Source: Collinsella tanakaei
GTDB taxonomy: Bacteria; Actinomycetota; Coriobacteriia; Coriobacteriales; Coriobacteriaceae
NCBI RefSeq assembly: GCF_021531055.1
Contig: NZ_JADYTL010000001.1
Location: 1 to 64,000 of the forward strand
Direction: 5' to 3'
Length of the DNA stretch: 64,000 nucleotides
Made by a program: the position numbers and the translations under genes. Shown here piece by piece: positions 24,829 to 34,735 of the stretch; the stretch's first letter is position 1; every line of letters begins with the position of its first letter. A model generated the notes under the pieces. It was not told the origin of the DNA and made no database searches. It saw only the letters and a program-made list of their open reading frames with translations.

Positions 24829-27395
24829 ACCGGATAGCATTTTCGATCCGCACGCTGGTCGCCTCGATCAGCGGCTCGCGCTCGTCGCGTCGGCTGCTGC
24901 TCGCGCTCTTCGTGCCCGCGGTGCTCGCCGTCGTCCTGATCGCCGGCCTCGCCCCGGCGCTCGAGGGTTCGGAGCGCATCCCCGTCGCGGTGGTGAACCT
25001 CGACGAGGGTGCCGCCGGCAGCAACGGCGGCACGGTGCGCGAAGGCGAGCGCCTGGTCGACGAGCTGACGGATACCGATACGCTGACGTGGGACGTCGTC
25101 GACGAGCAGACGGCCGACGCCGGCCTTGAGGACGGCACCTACGCGCTCGTGCTCAAGGTGCCCGCCGACTACTCCGAGAAGGTCATGAGCCTGGAGGGCG
25201 ACGACCCGCAGAAGGCGACCGTCGAGCTCGTCTCGACCGGGAGCGAGAACGTGCTGGCGACGACCGCGGGTAGCGCCGTCTTGCGCCAGGCGCAGGCCCG
25301 GCTGCGCGCCTCGCTGGGGGAGGATTACCTCATCTCGGTCCTATCCGACGTACAGGGAAAGGCGACCACGCTCACCTTGACCAGCGATGGCGCCGTGATG
25401 CTCGACGAGGGCTACGACGCCCTCACACAGGGGTCGGATGCGATCGCCGAGGGGCTGGAGCAGACGGCGTCCGGTGCCGACCAGCTCGGCAGCGGTCTTG
25501 GACAGATAGCGGATGGCGTCGAGGCGACAGGTGCCGGTACCGCGGCGCTCGGCGCGGGCCTCACCCAGATCCAGCAGCAGGCGCTGACGCCGCTCGGCGA
25601 GGGTGCCGAGACGCTCGGCGAAGGGCTCGATGCCGTCGCCGACCAGCTGGTCGGCATGGGAGACGGCGTGGGCGCCATGGGCGAGCAGTTGACCGCGCTC
25701 GCCGAACAGCTGGCGCTCGACGACGAGGACCTTGCCGCCCTGGGGAGCCTGGGTGTGTCGATGGCGGAGCCGGCCGAGTCGCTTGCCGGCGCCTTGCAGA
25801 CGATGTCCGACGCTTCCGCTGATGCGCTTGCCGCCGCGCAGGCGGTGGGATCGTCGGTCGAGGGCTCGCGCGATTCGATCGATGCCGTGCAGACGGGTGC
25901 CGACGAGCTCGCGACCTCGCTTTCGAGCGACGACGCGGCCGCTCCCGGGCTCGCCCAAAGCGCTGCCGGCGTCGCGCAGACGGCCGCGACGTGGGCCGAT
26001 CCCGCCATGCAGCAGCAGCTCGCGCAGGCCTACGCGGCGGGCGAGGAGGCGACTGCCGAGCAGCTCCAGCTCATCGAGTCGTTCACGAGCGATATGACCC
26101 GGCTTGCCGACGGTACGGCGGCGCTGTCCGAGCAGGCGTCCTCGGCCGCCGAGAGCGCTCGCGGGCTCAGCGAGGCTGCGGGGAGCGCTTCCGACCAGCT
26201 CGCCGCGTCCGATGATGCCCGCGGGCAGCTGCAGGATGCCGTCGATACGTATGAGCACGCGTCGGAGCAGGCGACTTCGGCGGCCGACGATCTGTCCGAT
26301 CTTGCCGTGCAGGCGGTGGAGCCCGCATCCGATGCGGTCATGGGCATCTACGCCGCACAGGCCGCGCTCGAGCAGATGGGTCCGGCGCTCCAGGCGAGCG
26401 GGCAGGGCGTGAGCCTGCTCGCGTCGCAGCTTTCCGCGGACGGCGCCATCGGGCAGGGCGTCTCCGGCATCGCCACGGGCATCGGTGCGCTCGATGCCGC
26501 CATGTCACCGGTCGCGAGCGGGGCGGACCAGCTCGCCGCGGTGAACACCACCCTTGCCGCGGCGCTCGACGGGGTCGCATCCGGCACATCCGGTCTCGGC
26601 TCGGGACTCGGTGCCATGGCGCAGGCGACAACACAGCTCGGCGAGGGCGCTCAGCAGCTCAAAGAGGCCTCCTCGCAGATCAACGAGGCGACCGCCGATG
26701 CGGCTGAGGAGCTATCCGACCTTGCCGACCAGCGCGAGGACCGCGCCGAAGTCGCCGCGAGTCCCGTCTCCATCACCTCGACGCGCATCCACGAGACGTC
26801 TTCGGCCGCGGCCGTGGCCGCCGCGTTCGCCGCCGCGACGTTGTGGGTCGGGGCATGCCTGACCGGTTGCTCGCTACCGGCGTGCGACATGCGCGCGGTG
26901 GCGGCGGGGTCGGGGGCGCGCAGTGCGGTCGCCAAGCTCGCCACCTACCTGGTCGTGGGAGTCATCCAGGCGATCATCGTCGCGGTCGTGTCGGTCGCGG
27001 TCGGCGTATCGCCGTCCGAGCCCATCGCGTTCGCCGGGATGCTGTTGGCGACCGGCGCGTCGTTTGCCCTGCTCGCCTGCGCGTTGCGCCTGATATGCGG
27101 CCGTTGGCTCGCGTGGGTGTTCGCCGCGCTGCTCGTCGTGCAGCTGCTCTGCGCCGGCGCGGTGCTTCCCGTGCCGTTGTCCGGCGGCATCTTCGCCGCG
27201 TTGGGTGACGTGTTGCCCATTCCCGTCGTCTCGCAGGCGCTTCGTTCGCTCATCGCGGGTACGGGCCGTGGCGTGGACGTGGCATGGATGCTGCTAGCCG
27301 CGCTCTCCATCGTGGCGATCGTCGTCGCCGTCGCGCGCACCGTGGCACGCCGCACCGTGCACCCTGAGCGTGCGTTCTCGTCGGACGTTTCCTAG
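24825..27395 (+). CDS. YhgE/Pip-domain membrane protein
   Basis: The 856-residue protein has one N-terminal helix (about residues 24-46). A long extracytoplasmic region follows, rich in Ala, Gly and Gln heptad-like repeats (about 50-640, coiled coil). Five or six C-terminal helices (about 655-845) resemble an ABC-2-type permease half. The segment IPVAVVNLDEGAAGSNGG is the YhgE/Pip hallmark. Relatives include Lactococcus phage-infection protein Pip, B. subtilis YueB (phage SPP1 receptor, type VII secretion) and YhgE. It overlaps the pseudo-ATPase gene upstream by 4 bases. Function here could be export across the envelope or phage reception; the sequence does not decide. Confidence 0.87.
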   Translation: MNRIAFSIRTLVASISGSRSSRRLLLALFVPAVLAVVLIAGLAPALEGSERIPVAVVNLDEGAAGSNGGTVREGERLVDELTDTDTLTWDVVDEQTADAGLEDGTYALVLKVPADYSEKVMSLEGDDPQKATVELVSTGSENVLATTAGSAVLRQAQARLRASLGEDYLISVLSDVQGKATTLTLTSDGAVMLDEGYDALTQGSDAIAEGLEQTASGADQLGSGLGQIADGVEATGAGTAALGAGLTQIQQQALTPLGEGAETLGEGLDAVADQLVGMGDGVGAMGEQLTALAEQLALDDEDLAALGSLGVSMAEPAESLAGALQTMSDASADALAAAQAVGSSVEGSRDSIDAVQTGADELATSLSSDDAAAPGLAQSAAGVAQTAATWADPAMQQQLAQAYAAGEEATAEQLQLIESFTSDMTRLADGTAALSEQASSAAESARGLSEAAGSASDQLAASDDARGQLQDAVDTYEHASEQATSAADDLSDLAVQAVEPASDAVMGIYAAQAALEQMGPALQASGQGVSLLASQLSADGAIGQGVSGIATGIGALDAAMSPVASGADQLAAVNTTLAAALDGVASGTSGLGSGLGAMAQATTQLGEGAQQLKEASSQINEATADAAEELSDLADQREDRAEVAASPVSITSTRIHETSSAAAVAAAFAAATLWVGACLTGCSLPACDMRAVAAGSGARSAVAKLATYLVVGVIQAIIVAVVSVAVGVSPSEPIAFAGMLLATGASFALLACALRLICGRWLAWVFAALLVVQLLCAGAVLPVPLSGGIFAALGDVLPIPVVSQALRSLIAGTGRGVDVAWMLLAALSIVAIVVAVARTVARRTVHPERAFSSDVS

Positions 27396-27500
27396 CGCGC
27401 GGCTCGTCCCATCACGGATTCGATAACCGAGGATGCAATATCTTATATTGCATTCTCGGCCTGCGCATATGTCGGCTCCGTCGCCGGAATCAGGTTTTGG

Positions 27501-27625
27501 GTTTACGGTTCGGTTTTACGGGGGTTGTCCGAGTAGACAAGCGTTTCTCTTCATGAAACCTGCAGGTAGCGAAGGTGTCCGTAGGTGGCATACTCGAAGT
27601 GTGCCGTCAAAACCGAACCGTGAAC
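27501..27625. repeat. Structured palindromic element, copy 1
   Basis: Terminal arms GTTTACGGTTCGGTTTT (27501-27517) and AAAACCGAACCGTGAAC (27609-27625) pair over 17 bases with one wobble. An inner stem CGAGTA/TACTCG follows. The apical part contains GCAGGTAGCGAAGG. It is homologous to copy 2 at 48652-48780, which keeps the same two stems with different inner bases. Confidence 0.85.
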
Positions 27626-27817
27626 ACGTTTCGGTTTTTCCTTCCACATTCGGTACGCGTCATACAGGGGATGGATGGGATTCATCCCCATCTGCACCCC
27701 AAAGTTGAGCCACATGGGTTGGAGCGAACACGTCCCCAACCAACCCATCTGCACCATGGGATCCTGTGCTGCTTTGGCAGAGGAGCGGTCGCGTGCGGCG
27801 GCGTGCGTCCCACGGGG

Positions 27818-27825
27818 TATACAAT
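27818..27825 (+). promoter_or_regulatory. metK promoter -10 (TATACAAT)
   Basis: TATACAAT stands about 67 bases before the metK start. The same GATACAAT pattern precedes def (31728-31733) and the amino-acid-binding lipoprotein gene (59613-59618). No consensus -35 is seen. Confidence 0.5.
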
Positions 27826-27891
27826 GTCGAAACGTTTGCGGTCCGACGGAATGGTAACGGTCGTCGGGCCATGGATCACGAAAGGGGCATC

Positions 27892-29169
27892 ATGCCAGAT
27901 CAGACTCGTTCCACGCGCGATACGCGCATCTATGTGTTCACGTCCGAATCGGTCACCGAGGGCCATCCCGATAAGATCGCCGACCAGATCTCGGATGCCG
28001 TCCTCGACGCTATCCTCGCCAAGGAGGCCAAGCTCGAGGCCCAGGGTTACACCGATCACAAGGGCGTTCCCGCCAAGCTCGAAAACGTCCGTTGCGCCTG
28101 CGAGACGCTCGTCACCACCGGTTCGGTGATCGTGTCCGGCGAGATCCGCTGCCAGGCCTACGTCGACGTCCAGAAGATCGCCCGTCGCGTCATCGAGCGC
28201 ATCGGCTATACGCGCGCGAAGTTCGGCTTCGACTCCGAGACCTGCGGCGTCATCAACATGATCCACGAGCAGAGCCCCGATATCGCACAGGGTGTCGACG
28301 AGTCCTACGACGCGCAGCGCGGCGCGGTCGATCCGCTCGACCTGATCGGCGCGGGCGACCAGGGCATGATGTTCGGCTATGCGTCGAACGAGACCTCGAC
28401 GCTCATGCCCATGCCCCATTACCTTGCGAGCCGCCTGGCCGAGCGCTTGGCCGAGGTGCGCCATGACGGGACCTTGCCCTACCTGCGGCCCGACGGCAAG
28501 ACGCAGGTGACGGTGCGCTATGAGGACGATCGTCCCGTCGCCGTCGAGACCATCGTCATCTCCACGCAACATGCGCCCGAGGTCGAGTCCATGGAGCACA
28601 TCTCCGCCGACCTCATCGAGCATGTCATCGCCCCGGTGATGGACGCCGAGGGCATCGCCTGGCGCGACGCGACCATCTACGTCAACCCGACCGGGCGCTT
28701 CGTCGTGGGCGGCCCGATGGGTGATACCGGCCTGACCGGCAGGAAGATCATCGTCGACACCTACGGCGGCATGGGCCGTCACGGTGGCGGCGCCTTCTCC
28801 GGCAAGGATTGCACCAAGGTCGACCGTTCCGCCGCCTATGCGGCGCGCTGGGTCGCCAAAAACGTGGTCGCCGCCGGTCTTGCCGATCGCTGCGAGGTGC
28901 AGTTCGCCTACGCCATCGGCGTGGCCCATCCGCTGTCGCTCATGGTCGACACGTTCGGTACCGAGCACGTGCCGGTCGAGCGGATCGAGCAGGCGATCGA
29001 GCAGGTCTTCGACCTGCGTCCCGGCGCGATCATCCGCGATCTGGACCTGCGTCGCCCCATCTTCGAGAAGACGGCCGCCTACGGGCATTTCGGCCGCGAG
29101 GACGAGGATTTCACCTGGGAGCGCACCGACCGTACCGACGAGCTGCGCGCCGCCTGCGGCATCGCGTAG
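27892..29169 (+). CDS. metK: S-adenosylmethionine synthase
   Basis: The 425-residue enzyme makes S-adenosylmethionine from methionine and ATP in the cytoplasm. It has the ATP-binding motif [19 protein letters not shown] near the N-terminus, the methionine-binding region [15 protein letters not shown] and the phosphate loop [16 protein letters not shown]. It is slightly longer than the usual 380-400 residues because of an extended loop around 30-55. The start at 27892 has AAAGGGG. It is followed after 87 bases by priA and may be cotranscribed with it. Confidence 0.97.
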   Translation: MPDQTRSTRDTRIYVFTSESVTEGHPDKIADQISDAVLDAILAKEAKLEAQGYTDHKGVPAKLENVRCACETLVTTGSVIVSGEIRCQAYVDVQKIARRVIERIGYTRAKFGFDSETCGVINMIHEQSPDIAQGVDESYDAQRGAVDPLDLIGAGDQGMMFGYASNETSTLMPMPHYLASRLAERLAEVRHDGTLPYLRPDGKTQVTVRYEDDRPVAVETIVISTQHAPEVESMEHISADLIEHVIAPVMDAEGIAWRDATIYVNPTGRFVVGGPMGDTGLTGRKIIVDTYGGMGRHGGGAFSGKDCTKVDRSAAYAARWVAKNVVAAGLADRCEVQFAYAIGVAHPLSLMVDTFGTEHVPVERIEQAIEQVFDLRPGAIIRDLDLRRPIFEKTAAYGHFGREDEDFTWERTDRTDELRAACGIA

Positions 29170-29256
29170 CGCCGTCTGGAAAACGACCACGGCTGCTCGG
29201 GCGAGCGATCCGGTGCGGTCGAGCATCATATGAATTCAACCTGAGGGGGTGCCAGC

Positions 29257-31647
29257 GTGGCTGCCGAAACGTCTCCGCTCGATGACGCCGGTGTCGCCCT
29301 GGCACCCGCTTCGTTTGCCTCCGTCATCGTCGATATCCCCGCCCGCGCGCTGTCCGAGCCGTTCGCCTATGCCATCCCGTCGTCGCTTGCCGACGACATG
29401 GCGGTCGGCTGCACGGTGCTCGTCGCCTTCGGCCATCGGCCCGCGCTGGGATACGTGGTGGCGCTCGCGGATACGCTGGCCGCGCTGCCCGGCACCGAGA
29501 GCCTCGAGGCGTCCCGCGTCCGTCCGATCGATGCGGTGCTCGCGCCGCCGTCGTGTTCGGACCTGTTCGGGCCCATCTCGTTTTGGATGAGCCGCGAGTA
29601 CGTGGCCCCGCTCGCCGAGTGTGTCCGTCTGTTCCTGCCACCCGGTGGAACGCCGCGGCTGCTCAAAGGTGAGGACGGCTCCTATCGGCTTGAGCGCGCC
29701 GCGACGCCCGAGGTCCACGAGCGCGTGGTGTCGCTCACGCCCGCGGCGGCCGATTTCGAGCCGTCGGCCCGGGCGACGCGGCAGCGGCAGCTCATCGAGG
29801 CGCTGTCGTACGGTCCGGTGACGACGCGCGAACTCAACCTGCTCTACACCGATATGTCGGCGGCTGTCCGCGCGCTCGAGCGCAAGGGTGTCGTCCGCGT
29901 CGATGAACGGCGTGCGTGGCGCGGGTGCGATGAGGACACGACGCTGTCCTCGGCCCGTGCCTCGGCTCCGCGACAGCTCACCGCGGGACAGCGTGCGGCG
30001 CTCGACGCCATCGGGCGCGCGCTCGACGATAACGCCGGTGACGTCATTCTCGTCGACGGCGTGACGGGCTCGGGCAAGACCGAGGTCTACCTCGCCGCCA
30101 TCGAGCGCGTGCTGGCGCAGGGGAAGAGCGCGTGCGTGCTCGTTCCCGAGATCTCGCTCACCGCTCAGACGGTCGGTCGCTTCCGCAGCCGCTTCGGCGC
30201 CTCGGTCGCGGTGTTCCATTCGCGCCTTTCGGCAGGTGAGCGGCTCGACCAGTGGGATATGGTCCGTAGCGGTGCCGCGCGCGTCGTCGTGGGCGCGCGC
30301 TCGGCGCTGTTCTGCCCGCTGTCGAACCTCGGTCTCATCGTGATCGACGAGGAACACGAGCAGTCCTACAAGCAGGGGTCCAGTCCGCGCTACCACGCGC
30401 GCGAGGTCGCGGCGCAGATGACCCGGGTGGGTGGGTTCCCGCTCGTGCTTGGGACCGCCACGCCCTCGGCTGAATCGCTGTCGCGCTGCCGGGCGGGGGA
30501 GTACCTCGGCCAGCGATGGAGTCGCGTCGAGATGCCCGAGCGTCCCGGCCATGCGACGCTGCCCACGATCATCGTGGCGGATCTTAGGCGCGAGTTCTCG
30601 AGCGGGGCACGCTCCATATTCTCCCGCCCGTTGCACGATGCCCTCATGGAGGTCGTCGAGCGCCGCGAGAAAGCGGTCCTGCTGCACAACCGGCGCGGGT
30701 TCGCCCCCTTCCTCATGTGCCGCGAGTGCGGCTGCGTGCCCACCTGCAAACACTGCTCGACGGCGCTGACCTACCACGAGCGCACGCATACGCTCGAGTG
30801 CCATACCTGCGGTGCCGTCTACCATGTGCGGCCCTATCCGGCCCCCGGCAGCGCCTGTCCCAAATGCGGCAGCCGCTATCTGGCCAAGATGGGCATGGGC
30901 ACGCAGCAGATCGAGGATGCGCTTCTCGCCATGCTGCCCGACGACGTCGCCGTCATCCGCATGGATGCCGACTCCACGCGCGGAAAGGACGCGCACAAGC
31001 GCCTGCTCGAGGAGTTCGACGCGGCGGATTGCGCCGTGCTGCTGGGCACGCAGATGATCGCGAAGGGCCTGGATTTCCCCGAGGTCACGCTCGTGGGCGT
31101 CGTGTTGGCCGACTACGCGCTCAAGATGCCCGATTTCCGAGCTCAGGAGCGCGCCTACGACTTGCTGGAGCAGGTCGCCGGACGTGCCGGCCGTGGCAAG
31201 GACCCGGGTCGCGTCATCATCCAGACCTACCTGCCCGACGACCCGGTGATCCGCGCGGTGGCGGCCCACGATCGTTCGATCTTCACCGAGCACGATGCCG
31301 TCCAGCGCCTCGATGCCTGCTATCCGCCGTATGTCCGCCTGACCAACGTGCTGGTGCGCGGTGCGCGCGCCGATCGCGTCCAGGCGTATATCGGTGCGCT
31401 CGCGCGCCGTGTGGGCGAGGGGCTCGACGCATCCTGCGCCGCGCTGCCCGAATCGGAGCGGCCGCAGATCCTTGGCCCCACCGCCTGCGTCATCGAGCGC
31501 GCCAAGGATCGGTTCCGGCACCACTTCATCATCAAGACGCCGCTCGGCTTCGACGTGTCCTCGATCGTGTCGAGGGCGCTTTCCGACATCGGTTCACAGC
31601 AGGGCATCAGCGTCAGCGTCGACGTCGACGCCTATGACCTCATGTGA
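29257..31647 (+). CDS. priA: Primosomal protein N' (replication restart helicase PriA)
   Basis: The 796-residue helicase restarts stalled replication forks. It has an N-terminal DNA-binding domain and the SF2 helicase core with Walker A GVTGSGKTEVYLA (about residue 268) and Walker B VIDEEHEQSYK. A zinc-binding insertion at about 487-545 has four CxxC pairs (CRECGC, CKHC, CHTC, CPKC). Helicase motif V/VI lies around LLGTQMIAKGLDFPEV and EQVAGRAGRG. The start is GTG at 29257 behind GAGGGGG. The order priA-def-fmt-rsmB is a conserved housekeeping run. Confidence 0.95.
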   Translation: MAAETSPLDDAGVALAPASFASVIVDIPARALSEPFAYAIPSSLADDMAVGCTVLVAFGHRPALGYVVALADTLAALPGTESLEASRVRPIDAVLAPPSCSDLFGPISFWMSREYVAPLAECVRLFLPPGGTPRLLKGEDGSYRLERAATPEVHERVVSLTPAAADFEPSARATRQRQLIEALSYGPVTTRELNLLYTDMSAAVRALERKGVVRVDERRAWRGCDEDTTLSSARASAPRQLTAGQRAALDAIGRALDDNAGDVILVDGVTGSGKTEVYLAAIERVLAQGKSACVLVPEISLTAQTVGRFRSRFGASVAVFHSRLSAGERLDQWDMVRSGAARVVVGARSALFCPLSNLGLIVIDEEHEQSYKQGSSPRYHAREVAAQMTRVGGFPLVLGTATPSAESLSRCRAGEYLGQRWSRVEMPERPGHATLPTIIVADLRREFSSGARSIFSRPLHDALMEVVERREKAVLLHNRRGFAPFLMCRECGCVPTCKHCSTALTYHERTHTLECHTCGAVYHVRPYPAPGSACPKCGSRYLAKMGMGTQQIEDALLAMLPDDVAVIRMDADSTRGKDAHKRLLEEFDAADCAVLLGTQMIAKGLDFPEVTLVGVVLADYALKMPDFRAQERAYDLLEQVAGRAGRGKDPGRVIIQTYLPDDPVIRAVAAHDRSIFTEHDAVQRLDACYPPYVRLTNVLVRGARADRVQAYIGALARRVGEGLDASCAALPESERPQILGPTACVIERAKDRFRHHFIIKTPLGFDVSSIVSRALSDIGSQQGISVSVDVDAYDLM

Positions 31648-31772
31648 GATCGCGTCGCGTCATGCGCGATGGGTGCGCTGGGCAGGCTCACCCCCACATC
31701 TCGCGCATGAAAGCATCCGTGGGCGGATACAATAGATGGGATTGAGCAACGAGAAGATTCGAAAGGATAACC

Positions 31773-32309
31773 ATGGAACTCAACGGCATCGTGCTTTCGC
31801 CCGATCCGCGGCTGCGTCAGGAGTGCGCCGAGATCGAGGAGATCGACGGCCATATCGTCAAGCTCGCCGAGCGCATGAAGCGCCAGATGATCGAGAACGG
31901 CGGATGCGGCTTGGCGGCGCCGCAGGTCGGCGAGCTGATCCAGCTCGTCGTGATCGACACCGATTACACGAGCGAGAAGGATTACGATCCCTACGTGCTC
32001 ATCAACCCGCGGATCGTGGAGACCTCCGACACCCTCGTCCCGTATAACGAGGGCTGCCTGTCCATCCCCGGCATCAACGTCGAGATCGAGCGTCCGGACC
32101 ACGTGGTCGTCGAGGCGTACGACCTGAACGCCGACCTCATCCGCTACGAGGCGAGCGGCGATCTGATGTGCGTGTGCCTCCAGCACGAGATCGACCATCT
32201 CCACGGCATCACGATGTTCGAGCGCCTGGAGCCCTCCGCACGCATGCATGCCATGCGCGAGTACCAGCAGGCGCGTGCCCGCGGAGCGAAGCCCGGCGAT
32301 ACCGAGTAG
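31773..32309 (+). CDS. def: Peptide deformylase
   Basis: The 178-residue metalloenzyme removes the formyl group from nascent proteins. The three motifs are present: GCGLAAPQVG, EGCLSIPG (metal-binding Cys) and QHEIDHLHG (two metal-binding His and catalytic Glu). The start has GAAAGGA. A GATACAAT -10 box at 31726-31733 suggests an internal promoter after priA. It works with fmt downstream, which adds the formyl group to the initiator. Confidence 0.97.
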   Translation: MELNGIVLSPDPRLRQECAEIEEIDGHIVKLAERMKRQMIENGGCGLAAPQVGELIQLVVIDTDYTSEKDYDPYVLINPRIVETSDTLVPYNEGCLSIPGINVEIERPDHVVVEAYDLNADLIRYEASGDLMCVCLQHEIDHLHGITMFERLEPSARMHAMREYQQARARGAKPGDTE

Positions 32310-32401
32310 TCGCGTCCGCCGCCTGGTTGTCCCGTCGGATGCACGATCGCTCCGACGGAGCTGCCGAAGAATCCGGCCCCACCAAAGGAGAGGAGCGCGC
32401 C

Positions 32402-33322
32402 ATGCGCGTCGTGTTTATGGGAACGCCCGCCTTCGCGGTGCCGTCGTTAAAGCACCTTGCCGCCGAGCACGAGGTCGCACTCGTGCTCACGCGCCCGGAT
32501 GCGGTGCGCAGCCGCGGCAGGAAGCTCGAGCCGTCGCCCGTCAAGGTCGCCGCGCTCGAGCTCGGTCTGCCGGTGCTCGAGGCCAAGCGCATCACGCCCG
32601 AGGTGCTCGACGCGCTCGCCGCGGCGCATGCCGACGTGTTCTGCGTCGCGGCCTACGGGTGCATCCTGCCCGACGAGGTGCTGACCATGGCGCCTCTGGG
32701 GTGCGTGAACGTCCACGCCTCGCTGCTGCCGCGCTGGCGCGGTGCCGCCCCGATCCAGCGCTGCATCCTCGCCGGCGACGAGCGTACCGGCGTCTCCATC
32801 ATGCGGATCGGGCACGGCGTCGATACCGGTGCCTTCTGCGCGCAGGCGAGCTGTTCGGTGCCCGGTAAGACCGCCGACGAGCTGACCGCCGAGCTCGCGG
32901 AGCTAGGCGGCTCGCTGCTCGTCTCCGTGCTGCCGACGCTCGCCGACGGATCCGCCGTGTGGACCGAGCAGGACGAGCGCCTGGTGACCCATGCGGCCAA
33001 GATCGAGAAGAGCGAGATGAGGCTCGACCCCGCCATGCCGGCGACGGATAACGCTCGACGTGTGCTCGCCTCCTCGGATGCGGCGCCGGCGCGCTGCGCG
33101 GTCGCCGACAAGCCCGTGCGCATCCTTTCGACCGAGGTCCTCGACGACGTCGCGGTCGAGCAGGGCACCTATAGCGTATCGGGTCGCCGCGTGCTGCTGG
33201 GCTGCGCGGAGGGCGTCCTGGAGGTCGTCTCCCTCAAGCCCGACGGCAAGCGCGCCATGGATGCGAGCGCATGGGCTGCCGGCCTGCGCGATAAACAGGG
33301 TACGTGGGGATTGCTCTCGTGA
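32402..33322 (+). CDS. fmt: Methionyl-tRNA formyltransferase
   Basis: The 306-residue enzyme formylates initiator Met-tRNA using 10-formyl-tetrahydrofolate. Motifs are VFMGTPAFAVPSL at the N-terminus, NVHASLLPRWRGAAPIQ (catalytic region) and GVDTGAF. A C-terminal OB-like tRNA-binding domain covers about residues 200-306. The start has GGAGAGGAG. Its stop overlaps the GTG start of rsmB by GTGA. Confidence 0.96.
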   Translation: MRVVFMGTPAFAVPSLKHLAAEHEVALVLTRPDAVRSRGRKLEPSPVKVAALELGLPVLEAKRITPEVLDALAAAHADVFCVAAYGCILPDEVLTMAPLGCVNVHASLLPRWRGAAPIQRCILAGDERTGVSIMRIGHGVDTGAFCAQASCSVPGKTADELTAELAELGGSLLVSVLPTLADGSAVWTEQDERLVTHAAKIEKSEMRLDPAMPATDNARRVLASSDAAPARCAVADKPVRILSTEVLDDVAVEQGTYSVSGRRVLLGCAEGVLEVVSLKPDGKRAMDASAWAAGLRDKQGTWGLLS

Positions 33323-34698
33323 GTACCCTGTCGTGTGCCCGCGCGGCTGCGCTGAGCGTTCTCGCGGATTCCGATGCCGCGGCGTATGCGCGTGAGCGGC
33401 TCGATCGTCTTGACGCCACCGCACACCTCGATTCCCGTGACCGTGCACTTGCCTTGCGGCTCGTGCTCGGGGTGACGTCTGCGGTCGGCGTGCTCGATGA
33501 TGCGCTCAACGCACAGCTGGACCAGCCGAAGAAGGTGGCGCCTCGTGTCCGATGGGCACTGCGCGTCGCGGCGTTCGAGATCCTCTACCTGGATACGCCG
33601 ACCGAGGTCGCCGTAAGCCAAGGTGTCGAGCTCGTGCGCTCCGTCGCTCGTCGTGCCGCCGGCTTGGCCAACGCCGTGCTGCGGCGCGTCGCAGAAGGCC
33701 GCGAGGCGTTTCTTGCGGCGGAAGATGCCAATGTCGAACACCGTGAGGTCGTCGCGTGCGCACGTCGGTCCGGTCTGCCGGTCTGGCTCGTGCTCGAGCT
33801 GCGGGCGTCACTCGGTCCGCGCGCCGACGGCCTGCTCGCCTCGGCGCTCGAGCCTGCGCCGCTCGCCCTGCACCTCAATCCTCGCGTGGAGGGCGCTGCC
33901 GATGCCGTTTCGGGTGCCGCCGACGTGCTGCCGGGTTGCCGTATCGGCGTCGAGGGCGCCTCGATCGGCCGCGACGACGTGCTCGCGCGGGCGGACGCCG
34001 TCGTGTCGGACCGTCATGCGCAGCTGATCGCGACCGCGGCGACGCGTCCGGGCACCTGCCTCGAGATCGGTGCGGGTCGCGGCACCAAGAGCTTCGTGAT
34101 GTGCTCGCAGGCCGTTCGCGCGGGGTATCGTCGCGCTCATGTCGCCCTCGATCTTTCGGAGCGCCGATGCCGGGCGAATGCCGACCGCCTTGCGCGCGCG
34201 GGCTTCGTCGGTATCGACACGGTCCATGGCGACGGCTGCGACCTCGATGCCGTGTTCGGCGATGCGGACGATCACCGCCGGTTCGATACGGTGTTCGTCG
34301 ACGCTCCGTGTTCGGGTACGGGCACGATGCGCCGCCACGCCGAGATCGCCTGGCGTCTCACGACCGAGGATGTGCGGCATGCGCTGCCTGCCTTGCAGTT
34401 GGCGTTGCTGCGTCAGGCGGCGTCGCGCGTGGGCGAGGGCGGCGAGCTGCTCTATGCGACCTGTTCGGTGCTTTCGTCCGAAAACAAGGCGGTCGTCGAG
34501 GCGTTTTTGAATACCGCCGAAGGATCGGCTTTCCGGCTCGTCCCGGTTTCCGATGCCGCTATATTCCAGCTCGCCGGCTTCGCGGGGGCGGCGGGATGCC
34601 TCCAAACGAATGAAGACGCAGATGGATGTTTCCAATCTGCGCCTTCGTCGGGGTCGTTCGACGGGCATTTTTGTGCCCGTCTCGTGCGCGTCCGATAG
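33319..34698 (+). CDS. rsmB: 16S rRNA (cytosine-967-C5)-methyltransferase
   Basis: The protein has an N-terminal NusB-like RNA-binding domain (about residues 1-140) and a Rossmann methyltransferase. The SAM-binding motif is CLEIGAGRGTKSF, motif IV is VDAPCSGTGTMRRH, and motif VI is LYATCSVLS with the catalytic Cys. It modifies 16S rRNA in the cytoplasm. GTG 33319 overlaps the fmt stop and is the likely coupled start; an in-frame GTG at 33304 is possible. Confidence 0.93.
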   Translation: MSTLSCARAAALSVLADSDAAAYARERLDRLDATAHLDSRDRALALRLVLGVTSAVGVLDDALNAQLDQPKKVAPRVRWALRVAAFEILYLDTPTEVAVSQGVELVRSVARRAAGLANAVLRRVAEGREAFLAAEDANVEHREVVACARRSGLPVWLVLELRASLGPRADGLLASALEPAPLALHLNPRVEGAADAVSGAADVLPGCRIGVEGASIGRDDVLARADAVVSDRHAQLIATAATRPGTCLEIGAGRGTKSFVMCSQAVRAGYRRAHVALDLSERRCRANADRLARAGFVGIDTVHGDGCDLDAVFGDADDHRRFDTVFVDAPCSGTGTMRRHAEIAWRLTTEDVRHALPALQLALLRQAASRVGEGGELLYATCSVLSSENKAVVEAFLNTAEGSAFRLVPVSDAAIFQLAGFAGAAGCLQTNEDADGCFQSAPSSGSFDGHFCARLVRVR

Positions 34699-34735
34699 GG
34701 TCGTCACAGCCCGTTGCGGCGCGCGTTCGAATCCT

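Larger units (their letters stand above)
27396..27891. other. Intergenic region before metK
   Basis: No gene is seen in these 496 bases. They hold a small palindrome ATGCAATAT-CTT-ATATTGCAT (27433-27453), the 125-bp structured repeat (27501-27625), two leader hairpins, and a TATACAAT -10 box (27818-27825). The leader hairpins are GGGGATG...CATCCCC near 27668-27691 and GGTTGG...CCAACC near 27717-27743. CCCATCTGCACC occurs twice. No recognised SAM riboswitch core is present. Confidence 0.6.

Noticed and set aside
27626-27891. SAM riboswitch before metK
   Set aside because: No conserved SAM-I, SAM-II or SAM-IV core bases could be found, and the hairpins present do not form the known junction.
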